DNA from: an uncultured Sphingomonas sp.
Lineage (GTDB): Bacteria > Pseudomonadota > Alphaproteobacteria > Sphingomonadales > Sphingomonadaceae
DNA: 64,000 bases
Assembly: GCF_934560975.1 (NCBI RefSeq)
Contig: NZ_CAKTFO010000003.1
Coordinates: 124,001 to 188,000, forward strand
Reading direction: 5' to 3'
Numbering within the stretch: position 1 is the stretch's first letter; every line of letters begins with the position of its first letter. The notes below the pieces were generated by a model. That model was not told where the DNA came from. It saw nothing but the letters and a program-made list of their open reading frames with translations, and searched no databases. Made by a program: the position numbers and the translations under genes. Shown here one piece after another: positions 50,990 through 59,757 of the stretch.

Positions 50990-52057
50990 TCAGTGGAGCG
51001 GTGATCCCGTTGCCGCCTCCATATGCTCCGCCCCGATCACGGCATCGATCGAGAAGACCAGCCCGGCGGGATCATAGGCGATCGCCTTCCTGCTGCCGAA
51101 ATAGGAGCTTAGCGAGCGTTCGATCATGAACGATCCGAAGCCCTGCCGTGTGGGCGGACTGACCGGCGGGCCGCCGATCTCGCGCCATATCAGGTTGAAG
51201 CGCGACCGGTCGCCATCGCCATCCGCCGCCAGCGTCCAGTGAAGCTCCACATGCCCGCGGTCCACCGACAGCGCGCCATATTTGGTGGCATTGGTCATCA
51301 ACTCGTGCAGCGCCAGCGCCACTGCGAGCGAGATTTGCGGGTTGAAGGATACGGGCGGTCCGCTGATGTGGATGCGCCCGGCCAGTTCCGGCTCGCTGCC
51401 CAGGGCTGCCTCGGCAAGCTTGTGCAGGTCGGCCGAGCGCCAGTCGGCGGCGGTCAGCATGTCGGTCGCCCGGCCGAATGCGGCCAGCCGCGTGTTCAGG
51501 GCCTCGTTCGCCGCCTTGACGTCGAGCGAGCGGCGCAGGGTCTGGCCCGCAATCGCCTGCACGATGGTCAGCTGGTTCTTCAGCCGGTGCCCCAGCTCGC
51601 GGTTCACCAGCCGCAATTGTTCCTGATGGTCGAGCAGGCGGCCGTTGGCGGTTGCAAGCTCCATCCTCAGCCGCTGCGACCGGCGAAAGGCCCCGCGCAA
51701 CTCCGCAGCGGTCAGGGCGACGCCGGTCATCACGCCGGTGTAGAGCAGGGTAGCGATCCACTGCATGCCGGTCAGCCACCAGGCGTTGTCGGCGCTCGCC
51801 AGCGTCGCGCCCGCCATGATCCCGGACAGCCACGTGGCGTAGAGGCCGGTCTTCCTGCCCATGGTGAGCGCGATCAGCAGCACCACCGGAATGAACAGCA
51901 GATAGGGCAGCAGGTTGGTGATCAGCAGCATGCGCAACAATGCCGTGGTCACCACCAGCATCGTCGCCAGCGCATAGCGGCTGGGTGCAGGCAGCGGGTG
52001 GTCGAGCGACCAGGCGAGAAGCCGGTCCAGCGTGGGAGAAGCCTGACTGTCCATCAC
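50990..52057 (-). CDS. Membrane sensor histidine kinase, HWE/HisKA_2 type
   Basis: A 355-residue kinase. Four predicted helices (about residues 27-118) resemble the DUF4118-type module (LLPYLLFIPVVLLIALTMGRKTG). A short coiled linker leads to the phospho-acceptor ELGHRLKNQLTIVQAIA with H157, then the ATPase with HELMTNATKYGALS and GFGSFMIERSL. The HRLKNQL form belongs to the HWE/HisKA_2 group that feeds general stress signalling in sphingomonads. No cognate regulator is next to it. Start 52057 is the first of two ATG codons. Confidence 0.9.
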   Translation of the reverse strand: MMDSQASPTLDRLLAWSLDHPLPAPSRYALATMLVVTTALLRMLLITNLLPYLLFIPVVLLIALTMGRKTGLYATWLSGIMAGATLASADNAWWLTGMQWIATLLYTGVMTGVALTAAELRGAFRRSQRLRMELATANGRLLDHQEQLRLVNRELGHRLKNQLTIVQAIAGQTLRRSLDVKAANEALNTRLAAFGRATDMLTAADWRSADLHKLAEAALGSEPELAGRIHISGPPVSFNPQISLAVALALHELMTNATKYGALSVDRGHVELHWTLAADGDGDRSRFNLIWREIGGPPVSPPTRQGFGSFMIERSLSSYFGSRKAIAYDPAGLVFSIDAVIGAEHMEAATGSPLH

Positions 52058-52194
52058 TCTCCCGAGACCAACGCCGCCCCTCCATGGTCCGTGTCGCCAC
52101 GCCTAAACGATCGATATGGAGAAAGCTATAATGTTCTGGCTGTGTTCGCCATTCCTTGTGGATGCTTCGCGGGACTGTCCCGGCGCGTACCTGC

Positions 52195-54945
52195 CTATGA
52201 TAGCGGCTGGAGCAGGATGGTGCGGGGAGTGCGGGGCAAGAGCAGTGTGTAGCCGCCGCGCTCCTGCCGCGCGCCTGCGATTGCCAGCGGGCGCGCGTCG
52301 GGCGTGGTTGCTTCCACGAAGAGTCGCGCGGCGGGGGTATGCGCGTCGGCCGGGTCAAAGGTGAGCGCGATGCGGCCGGTCGCGGGGGTGTAGCTGGCGC
52401 GTGCGATCTTGCCCGCCTCCAGCGTGATCCACTGTCCGGCAGGGGCGACGAACAGGCGCGACCGTGCGCCGTCCCTGGGTATGAGGATGACGGTGCCGCC
52501 GGCAAGCGATATGTCCGCGCCGAAGCCCAGCCAGCCAAACGTCGGATCCTTCACCAGATAGGATCCGGCGGTCAGGGCATGGCCGTAGAAGCCCATGCCA
52601 TAGTCGCCGCTATACGGGTCCCACCGCATCATGTCGGGCCAGGCATGGAAGGCGGCGGACGAAAAGCCCTGCTGATCGATGTTGGTGATCCCGCCCATCA
52701 TCCCGCCGTAGGCGACACGCAACAGGTGCAGGTCCGCCGGATTGCGGCGATAGGCGTCGAACAACGGAACGGCGTTCAGGGTGGAGCCGTAATGGTGGAT
52801 CTGCCGCTCCACCCGCGCATATTTGCCGCCATACAGGAAATCCCAATAGCGGCGGGCATTGCCGTTATAACCCCAACTCGGAATGGCGGGATCATAGCCC
52901 AGGATCACCTCCCGCGTGAGGTCCGCCTGCAGTCCGAAGCCGAAATGGCGCATCCACGCATAGACTTCGGGCTGGCCGGTCGAATCCCACGGCATTTCCG
53001 ACCCGAACGGAAACTGGAGCGTCCGCCAATGGTCGGCGCGCTTGCGCATCAGCCGTTCCATCTCGGTCGCTTCGGCGGTCAGACCCTCGCGCTGCAGGTC
53101 CTTCAGGATGTCGACGAACACGTCGCCCTCCATCAGACCGAAGTCGGCATAATAAGGCGCGTCGCGCATCATCGCCGTGACGGTCATAAAGGCACGGTCG
53201 AGATACCAGCGCCAGTCGTGGCGCGTGACCAGCCCCGGATGGTTGCGCGCCGTGCGATACAGCACCCAATGCCCGATCGCGACATGGGGATAGTTGTAGG
53301 CGCGTCCGGGATCGCCCGCCGCCTTCGCGCTCCAGGCGGTCCACGATGCCCATCTGTCAGCCGGAAAGGCGGCATAGGCGTTCGGAAACCTGGCCGGATC
53401 ATAGTAGAACAGGCTCTTGCGGACCGCGCCGGCCTGCGGGCCGTCCGGCACCTGCAGCCGGCGGACGACGGTTTCGGTCACCAGCCGTTCGATCCGCGCG
53501 ACCTCGGCCGGAGCGGGATTGTCGAGCTGCTTCATGGTAGCGGCGACCCAGCTGCCGCCGCCGCCCTCGTCGCTCATGCCCGCGATCCAGACGCGCGGCT
53601 CCACATCGACGATGCGGTCGGCTTGCCTGTCAAAGGTGAGAATGGCGGGGGATCGGCCGAAGGGATCGCCCTTGCCCTCATACCATTGGCGGGTGGTGGC
53701 GAAATGGCCGAGATCGGCCATGGTTCGGTCCAACGGCTTCGTCATGTAGTAGCTGACCGTCTGCCGCGCGCCATCGGCATAGCCCAAGGTCAGGCGCGCG
53801 GGCCCGAAGCCATGGCTGCGCACCGTCAGCCGCGTCCAGCCGTTCACCGTCCCGGCCCGCGCCACGGTGAGCGCGCCCGCCGGATGGCTCTCGATCGAAC
53901 GAAGCCCGCTCGGCGCGTGCACGAACAGGGTGGCCTGCTGGTCGGTCGGTACGACATAGCCGGGTATGCCGACCGCGACCGGCCGCCGGTTGGCGACCAG
54001 AGTCGTCTCGATCGCGCGGATCGAGGGGGCCAGGGTCAGCCGCACGCCGATCTCCATCGTCTTGCCGGGGGCGATGGTGACGGACGTGGGCGCATTCCAC
54101 TGCTCGCCCACATCCTTCCACTCGCGCGCGGCATAAGCGGCGGAACGTACCGTCCACTCGTAAAACCCTTCGGACGTCTGGCCGCGCGGGCTGCGGTCGG
54201 TGAAGATGCCCCGATCCTTGTCCTGCTCCGGGTTCTTGAGCGGCTTGTACGCCTCCAGCGGCGTGCCCTTCCGCGGCAGGACGAGCAAGACTGGGCCCCC
54301 GCCGTTCAGGCGGGTGACCTGAAGGTAGCCGGCATCGCGGCCGATATAGGGGTCGGTGAAGCTGCTCTCGGCATGGGCCTGTTCCAGGCTGCGGCCGGTC
54401 AGGATATTGTCGAACACCATCGGCATGCCGAGCCCACCGATCTCGACCGGTTGCGCCGAGCCGTTGGTCAGGCGGAAGCGCAATGCCACCGCGCCATGGT
54501 CATCGACCCAGCGCCGCTCCACCCGCAACGGCAGGCCATCGCCCAGGGTGGCTGTGATGTCGGCCGCCGCGATGGTCTTGCCGCCGCCGGGTAGCGGCCG
54601 GATCGGCCTGCGCGCATGGGCAGAGGCGAAGTCCCGCCATGCTCCGCCGGGCATCCGCAGGCGAAGGTTCAGGTCACCGACATGGTTGTAACCGTTGCCG
54701 GCGCGCTCCGCCTCCTTCCATGTCGGGACAAAGCTGAACCCTGCCTCGTCAGCCGGTGACAGCCGGGCCAAGGTCTGCGTGTCGGCCCGCAAGGAGAGCC
54801 TGAACGCCCCGGCCATATGGTCCGTGGTCGCGATCGGCGCGTATGTCGGCGCCGCCTGCGGCTGCGTCCGCGAGGCCGGTTCCGCCCCGGACAGGCTGGT
54901 TCCGGCAAGCAGCAGCAAAGTGGCCAACAGGCGGACAGGCGGCAT
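52195..54945 (-). CDS. Large secreted DUF5695-like protein
   Basis: A 916-residue exported protein. The signal peptide MPPVRLLATLLLLAGTSLSG ends before the mature AEPASR. Residues about 40-430 are beta-sandwich-like (RVERRWVDDHGAVALRFRL, GLGMPMVFDNI); residues 430-800 are helix and aromatic rich (YNYPHVAIGHWVLYR, YGGKYARVERQIHHYGSTLNAVPL), resembling an alpha/alpha toroid; the rest is beta again. This layout fits polysaccharide-active enzymes, and I recall it as DUF5695, without known activity. The ATG at 54945 is preferred over an upstream TTG. Probable role: glycan breakdown in the periplasm or outside. Confidence 0.72.
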   Translation of the reverse strand: MPPVRLLATLLLLAGTSLSGAEPASRTQPQAAPTYAPIATTDHMAGAFRLSLRADTQTLARLSPADEAGFSFVPTWKEAERAGNGYNHVGDLNLRLRMPGGAWRDFASAHARRPIRPLPGGGKTIAAADITATLGDGLPLRVERRWVDDHGAVALRFRLTNGSAQPVEIGGLGMPMVFDNILTGRSLEQAHAESSFTDPYIGRDAGYLQVTRLNGGGPVLLVLPRKGTPLEAYKPLKNPEQDKDRGIFTDRSPRGQTSEGFYEWTVRSAAYAAREWKDVGEQWNAPTSVTIAPGKTMEIGVRLTLAPSIRAIETTLVANRRPVAVGIPGYVVPTDQQATLFVHAPSGLRSIESHPAGALTVARAGTVNGWTRLTVRSHGFGPARLTLGYADGARQTVSYYMTKPLDRTMADLGHFATTRQWYEGKGDPFGRSPAILTFDRQADRIVDVEPRVWIAGMSDEGGGGSWVAATMKQLDNPAPAEVARIERLVTETVVRRLQVPDGPQAGAVRKSLFYYDPARFPNAYAAFPADRWASWTAWSAKAAGDPGRAYNYPHVAIGHWVLYRTARNHPGLVTRHDWRWYLDRAFMTVTAMMRDAPYYADFGLMEGDVFVDILKDLQREGLTAEATEMERLMRKRADHWRTLQFPFGSEMPWDSTGQPEVYAWMRHFGFGLQADLTREVILGYDPAIPSWGYNGNARRYWDFLYGGKYARVERQIHHYGSTLNAVPLFDAYRRNPADLHLLRVAYGGMMGGITNIDQQGFSSAAFHAWPDMMRWDPYSGDYGMGFYGHALTAGSYLVKDPTFGWLGFGADISLAGGTVILIPRDGARSRLFVAPAGQWITLEAGKIARASYTPATGRIALTFDPADAHTPAARLFVEATTPDARPLAIAGARQERGGYTLLLPRTPRTILLQPLS

Positions 54946-55113
54946 GGGGCTCTCACGCAAGAGGATGTGAGGAGCAGCCGGCCGTGCGGCGCACCATGAA
55001 GATGGAGGTCCACATGGTGCAGACCCGCATGCGCCCGCCGTCCCTCGATCAGGCTCTAACCGGACGCACGCACCCCAACAACGATATTATACGATATACC
55101 GGTCAACAGCGCC
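54946..55113. promoter_or_regulatory. Control region of the DUF5695-like gene
   Basis: 168 bp between acs and the secreted protein. Positions 55081-55105 are very AT-rich for this genome and include two copies of CGATAT, four bases apart (55082-55087 and 55092-55097), with a TATAAT read leftward. Likely promoter/operator; the regulator is unknown. Confidence 0.45.
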
Positions 55114-57057
55114 TCAGTTGTGGCTGATCCGGTTGCGGATCAGATCATCGACAACATTCGGGTCGGCGAGCGTGGAGGTGTCTCCCAAATTGGAAACGTC
55201 GCCTTCCGCGACCTTGCGCAGTATCCGGCGCATGATCTTGCCCGAGCGGGTCTTGGGCAGACCCGGCGCGAATTGCAGCGCGTCGGGGGTGGCGATCGGC
55301 CCGATCTCCATCCGCACCCATTGGGTCAATTCCTTGCGCAGCGCGTCGCTCGGTTCCTCGCCCGCATTCAGCGTGACATAGGCGTAGATGCCCTGGCCCT
55401 TGATCTCGTGCGGCATGCCGACCACCGCCGCTTCCGCTACCCTGGCGTGCAGCACCAGCGCGCTTTCGACCTCCGCCGTGCCGAGGCGATGGCCGGACAC
55501 GTTGATGACGTCGTCCACCCGGCCGGTGATCCACCAATAGCCGTCCGCGTCTCGCCGCGCGCCGTCGCCGGTCGTGTAGACGCCCGGGAAGTGCGAGAAA
55601 TAGGTCTGGAAGAAGCGATCCGCGTCGCCCCATACGCCGCGCATCAAGCCCGGCCAGGATCGCGCGATCACCAGATTGCCGGCCGCCGCCCCTTCCAGCA
55701 CCTGCCCCTCATTGTCCAGCAGGCGGGGCTCGACGCCGAAGAAGGGCTTGGCTGCCGATCCGGGCTTCAGCGGGGTGGCGCCGGGCAGGGGGGTGATCAT
55801 GTGGCCGCCCGTTTCGGTCTGCCACCAGGTGTCCACCACCGGGCAGCGGCCTTCGCCTGCTACGTCATGATACCAGCGCCACGCCTCGGGATTGATCGGC
55901 TCCCCGACCGTGCCCAGGATGCGGAGCGAGGCGCGGCTGGTGCGCGCGACGGGCGCGTTGCCGTCCTTCATCAGCGCACGCAGCGCTGTCGGCGCGGTGT
56001 AGAGGATCTCCACCTTGTGGCGATCGACCACCTGCCAGATGCGGCTGGCATCGGGCCAGTTCGGCACGCCTTCAAACATCAGGGTCGTGGCTCCGTTCGC
56101 CAGCGGTCCATAGATGATATAGCTGTGCCCGGTGACCCAGCCGATATCGGCGGCACACCAATAGGTCTGGCCGGGGCGGTAGTCGAACACCGCCTCGTGA
56201 GTCAGGCTGGCCCACAGCAGATAGCCGCCCGACGTGTGCATCACGCCCTTGGGCTTGCCGGTCGATCCGCTGGTATAGAGGATGAACAGCGGGTCCTCGG
56301 CGTTCATCGGCTCGGCCGGGCAGTCGGCCGACGCATCCGCCATCGCCGCGTCCCACCACAGGTCGCGGCCGTCCTGCATTGCGACATCGGACCCGGTCGC
56401 GCGAACAACGATCGTCCGCTCGATCCGGCAATGCGCCGCCGCCGCATCCACATTGGCCTTCAGCGGGATGGTCTTGCCGCCGCGCCGCCCGGCATCGGCG
56501 GTGATGACCACGGTCGAGCCGCAATCCTCGATCCGCCCTGCCAGCGCCTCGGGCGAGAAGCCGCCGAACACGACCGAATGGATCGCGCCGATCCGCGCAC
56601 ATGCCAGCAGCGCCACCGCCGCTTCGGGGATCATCGGCATGTAGAGGGTGACCCGGTCCCCCTTGGTGACGCCATTGGCCTTCAGCACGTTGGCGAAGCG
56701 GCACACGGCGGCATGGAGTTCGCGATAGCTGATATGCTTCGGCGCTTCGTCGGGCTGATCGGGCTCCCAGATGATGGCGGTCTGGTCGCCCCGTTCGGCC
56801 AGATGGCGGTCGAGGCAGTTGGCGGCGACGTTGAGCGTCCCGTCGGCGAACCAGCGGACGCCGAAATCCTCACGGTCGAACCTGCTTTCGTCCGCCTTGG
56901 TGGGAAAGCTTGCCCAGTCCAGCCGCTTGGCCTGGTCGAGCCAGAAGCCGGTCGGGTCGGCAAGCGAGCGGGCATACATCTCCTGATATCGCCCGCTGTC
57001 GATCCGGGCATGGGCCGCCAGCTGTGCCGGCACCGGATAGATCGTCTCGTCGCTCAT
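55114..57057 (-). CDS. acs: Acetyl-CoA synthetase
   Basis: Activates acetate to acetyl-CoA through acetyl-AMP, 647 residues, cytoplasmic. Core motifs are YTSGSTGKPKGVMH (P-loop-like), the WWQTETGG segment, TGDGARRDADGYWWITGR with the hinge Asp, and the C-terminal LPKTRSGKIMRRILR, whose Lys is the site of inhibitory acetylation in this family. GAGGAGCAGG precedes the ATG at 57057. The gene lies 19 bp after a bile-acid:sodium symporter-like gene on the same strand. Confidence 0.97.
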   Translation of the reverse strand: MSDETIYPVPAQLAAHARIDSGRYQEMYARSLADPTGFWLDQAKRLDWASFPTKADESRFDREDFGVRWFADGTLNVAANCLDRHLAERGDQTAIIWEPDQPDEAPKHISYRELHAAVCRFANVLKANGVTKGDRVTLYMPMIPEAAVALLACARIGAIHSVVFGGFSPEALAGRIEDCGSTVVITADAGRRGGKTIPLKANVDAAAAHCRIERTIVVRATGSDVAMQDGRDLWWDAAMADASADCPAEPMNAEDPLFILYTSGSTGKPKGVMHTSGGYLLWASLTHEAVFDYRPGQTYWCAADIGWVTGHSYIIYGPLANGATTLMFEGVPNWPDASRIWQVVDRHKVEILYTAPTALRALMKDGNAPVARTSRASLRILGTVGEPINPEAWRWYHDVAGEGRCPVVDTWWQTETGGHMITPLPGATPLKPGSAAKPFFGVEPRLLDNEGQVLEGAAAGNLVIARSWPGLMRGVWGDADRFFQTYFSHFPGVYTTGDGARRDADGYWWITGRVDDVINVSGHRLGTAEVESALVLHARVAEAAVVGMPHEIKGQGIYAYVTLNAGEEPSDALRKELTQWVRMEIGPIATPDALQFAPGLPKTRSGKIMRRILRKVAEGDVSNLGDTSTLADPNVVDDLIRNRISHN

Positions 57058-57076
57058 CCTGCTCCTCTCGGGCGGA

Positions 57077-58063
57077 TCAATCCGCCTCGCTTCGCTTCGC
57101 ATAGGCCTTCGCGATAAACGCACCCGCCATCAACTGCATCTGGTGGAATAGCATGATCGGCAACAGGATCACGCCGCCTTGTGGGCCCGGAAACAATACC
57201 TTTGCCATAGGTACGCCCTGCACCAGGCTCTTCTTGGTGCCGCAGAACAGGATGGTGATCCGATCCTCGCGGCTGAAACCGAACAGGCGGCCGAGAGCCC
57301 ATGTCGCGCCCAGCCCAAAGGCGAGCAATATCGCATCCACCGCGAACAGCACGGCCAGGCTGGACAGGGGCAATTGCCGCCACAATCCCTCGATCACGGC
57401 GGCGGAAAAGGCGCCGTAGACCGCGATCAGGATGGTCGACCGGTCGGTCAGGCCCACCAGCTGGCGGTGCCGGTCGACCCAGCCGCCGATCACGGGCCGC
57501 AACAGGTGCCCGGCCACGAACGGGATGAAGATCTGCGCCGCCACCTTGCCGATGCCCGTCAGCCCGCCCGTGCCGCCATGGGTGTTGGCGAGCAGCCCCA
57601 TCAGGAACGGCGTCGCGACGATGCCCAGCATCTGGCTGGCCGACGCACTCGCGATCGCCGCCGGCACGTTTCCCCGCGCCATGGACACGAAGGCGATGGA
57701 GGATTGCACGGTGGACGGCAGCGCGCACAGGAACAGCACGCCGATCCACAAGGGCTGGGGCATCAGGCTCGGCGCGGCATGGGACGCGGCCAGCCCAATC
57801 AGCGGAAACATCACGAATGTGCTGGCGAGAATAGCGATGTGGAGCCGCCAGTGGGTCAACCCCGCCAGCACCTGGTCGCGCGCCAGCTTCGCGCCGTGGA
57901 AGAAGAACAGCAGCACGATGGTTGCGGTGGAGAGCCAGCCGACCAGCACGGCAAATGCCCCCTGCGCCGGCAGGAAGGTGGCCAGCAGCACGGCACCGAT
58001 CAGGAACAGCAGGAACGGGTCCGGGATTAGACGACGCAACATGCGACGAGCTTTGACGATCAT
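57077..58063 (-). CDS. Bile acid:sodium symporter-like transporter (SBF-like, YocS/ASBT group)
   Basis: A 328-residue inner-membrane protein with nine or ten helices. The SBF-like family pattern is visible in FLLFLIGAVLLATFLPAQG, the ALPSTVQSSIAFVSMARGN crossover and FCGTKKSLVQGVPMA. The natural substrate in non-gut bacteria is generally unknown; organic anions are likely. It is followed after 19 bp by acs, implying one transcript and perhaps uptake of a short carboxylate. ATG at 58063. Confidence 0.88.
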   Translation of the reverse strand: MIVKARRMLRRLIPDPFLLFLIGAVLLATFLPAQGAFAVLVGWLSTATIVLLFFFHGAKLARDQVLAGLTHWRLHIAILASTFVMFPLIGLAASHAAPSLMPQPLWIGVLFLCALPSTVQSSIAFVSMARGNVPAAIASASASQMLGIVATPFLMGLLANTHGGTGGLTGIGKVAAQIFIPFVAGHLLRPVIGGWVDRHRQLVGLTDRSTILIAVYGAFSAAVIEGLWRQLPLSSLAVLFAVDAILLAFGLGATWALGRLFGFSREDRITILFCGTKKSLVQGVPMAKVLFPGPQGGVILLPIMLFHQMQLMAGAFIAKAYAKRSEAD

Positions 58064-58134
58064 GCGCGCCGGAAAGCAATGCCTTATGCCGCGGATGACG
58101 GGCGGCCCGTCGCCTGCTAGGCGCCTGAGCCATC

Positions 58135-59718
58135 ATGGCATCACCCGAAATACCCCCGCGCCGTACCTTCGCGATCATCTCCCACCCGGACGCCGGCAAG
58201 ACCACGCTGACCGAGAAGCTGCTGCTGTTCGGCGGCGCCATCCATACGGCGGGTGAGGTGCGCGCGCGCGGGCAGGCGCGGCGCGCGCGGTCGGACTGGA
58301 TGAAGATCGAGCAGCAGCGCGGTATCTCCGTCACCTCGTCCGTGATGACGTTCGAGCGGGACGGCATCGTCTTCAACCTGCTCGACACGCCGGGCCACGA
58401 GGACTTTTCGGAGGACACCTATCGCACCATCACCGCCGTCGATTCGGCGGTGATGGTGATCGACGCGGCGCGCGGCATCGAGGCGCAGACCCGCAAGCTG
58501 TTCGAGGTGTGCCGCCTGCGCAACGTGCCGATCATCACCTTCGTCAACAAGGTCGATCGCGAGGGCCGCGCGCCCTACGAGATCCTGGACGAGGTGGCGG
58601 ACGCGCTGGCGCTTGACGTCTGCCCGATGAGCTGGCCGGTCGGCATGGGCGGCACGTTCGAGGGCATTTACGACCTCGCCAAGAACGTCCTCCATCGCCC
58701 GGCGCAGGATGCGACCGGTGCGTTCGAGGGCGACAGCGTTCCGGTCGGTGGACTGGACGATCCCGATCTGGACGGCCTGCTGTCGGCCGGTGCCGTGTCG
58801 CTGCTGCGCGAGGAGGCGGAGCTGGCGCAGGCAGGCTATGCCGACATGGACGTCGCCGCTTATCGGGCAGGCGACCTGACGCCGGTCTATTTCGGTTCGG
58901 CGCTGAAGGATTTCGGGGTCGAGCAGCTGATCAACGCGCTCGAGTCCTTCGCGCCGAGCCCGCGTCCGCAACCGGCAGAGCCGCGCACGATCGAGCCCGA
59001 GGAGGCCCAGGTCGCCGGCTTCGTGTTCAAGGTGCAGGCGAACATGAATCCGCAGCATCGCGACCGCGTCGCTTTCATGCGGCTGTGCGCGGGCAGGTTC
59101 CGGCGCGGCATGAAGCTGGCGCAGGTCGGCACCGGCAAGACCATCGCCGTCCACTCGCCCCTGCTGTTCCTGGCGCGCGACCGCGAACTGGCGGAGGAGG
59201 CCTTCCCGGGCGATATCATCGGCATCCCCAACCATGGCACGCTACGCGTGGGCGACACGCTGACCGAGGGGGAGGAGATACGCTTCACCGGCATCCCGAA
59301 CTTCGCCCCGGAAATCCTGCGCCGCGTGCGGCTGGCGGATCCGACCAAGACCAAACAGCTCCGCAACGCCCTCAACGACATGGCGGAGGAAGGGGTGATG
59401 CAGGTGTTCCATCCGCAGATCGGCTCCAACTGGATTGTGGGCGTGGTGGGACAGCTGCAGCTGGACGTGCTGATCAGCCGTCTGCAGGCCGAATATAAGG
59501 TGGATGCGGGATTCGAGGCGTCGCCGTGGGACACGGCCCGCTGGATCAGCGCGGACGATGCCAAGACGCTCGACGGCTTCATCGGCCAGCATCGCGCCGC
59601 CATGGCGGAGGATCGCGATGGCGAACCCGTCTTCATGGCCAAGGATGCGTGGGAGCTGAATTACGTGCTGGGACGCTTCCCCGCCATCCGTTTCCACGCC
59701 ACCAAGGAGCGCCGCTGA
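58135..59718 (+). CDS. prfC: Peptide chain release factor 3
   Basis: GTPase that recycles RF1/RF2 from the ribosome, 527 residues. G1 is SHPDAGKTTL (16-25), G2 region RGISVTSSV, G3 DTPGHEDF (84-91), G4 NKVDRE. Domains II and III follow (AGFVFKVQANMNPQHRDRVAF; VGVVGQLQLDVLISRLQAEY). Divergent from the SBF-like gene by 71 bp. A strong hairpin follows the stop. Confidence 0.97.
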   Translation: MASPEIPPRRTFAIISHPDAGKTTLTEKLLLFGGAIHTAGEVRARGQARRARSDWMKIEQQRGISVTSSVMTFERDGIVFNLLDTPGHEDFSEDTYRTITAVDSAVMVIDAARGIEAQTRKLFEVCRLRNVPIITFVNKVDREGRAPYEILDEVADALALDVCPMSWPVGMGGTFEGIYDLAKNVLHRPAQDATGAFEGDSVPVGGLDDPDLDGLLSAGAVSLLREEAELAQAGYADMDVAAYRAGDLTPVYFGSALKDFGVEQLINALESFAPSPRPQPAEPRTIEPEEAQVAGFVFKVQANMNPQHRDRVAFMRLCAGRFRRGMKLAQVGTGKTIAVHSPLLFLARDRELAEEAFPGDIIGIPNHGTLRVGDTLTEGEEIRFTGIPNFAPEILRRVRLADPTKTKQLRNALNDMAEEGVMQVFHPQIGSNWIVGVVGQLQLDVLISRLQAEYKVDAGFEASPWDTARWISADDAKTLDGFIGQHRAAMAEDRDGEPVFMAKDAWELNYVLGRFPAIRFHATKERR

Positions 59719-59722
59719 TCCC

Positions 59723-59757
59723 GAACCCTCGCCTTCGCAGACTGGAGGCGGGGGTTC
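59723..59757. terminator. Bidirectional terminator hairpin after prfC
   Basis: GAACCCTCGCCT (59723-59734) pairs with AGGCGGGGGTTC (59746-59757), 11 of 12 positions, with an 11-nt loop. It lies exactly between the convergent stops of prfC and the phosphodiesterase-like gene. No long U-tract on either side. Confidence 0.6.

Noticed and set aside
50817..51077. 86-residue plus-strand frame before the kinase end
   Set aside because: Overlaps the kinase gene antisense, no ribosome site, no domain.
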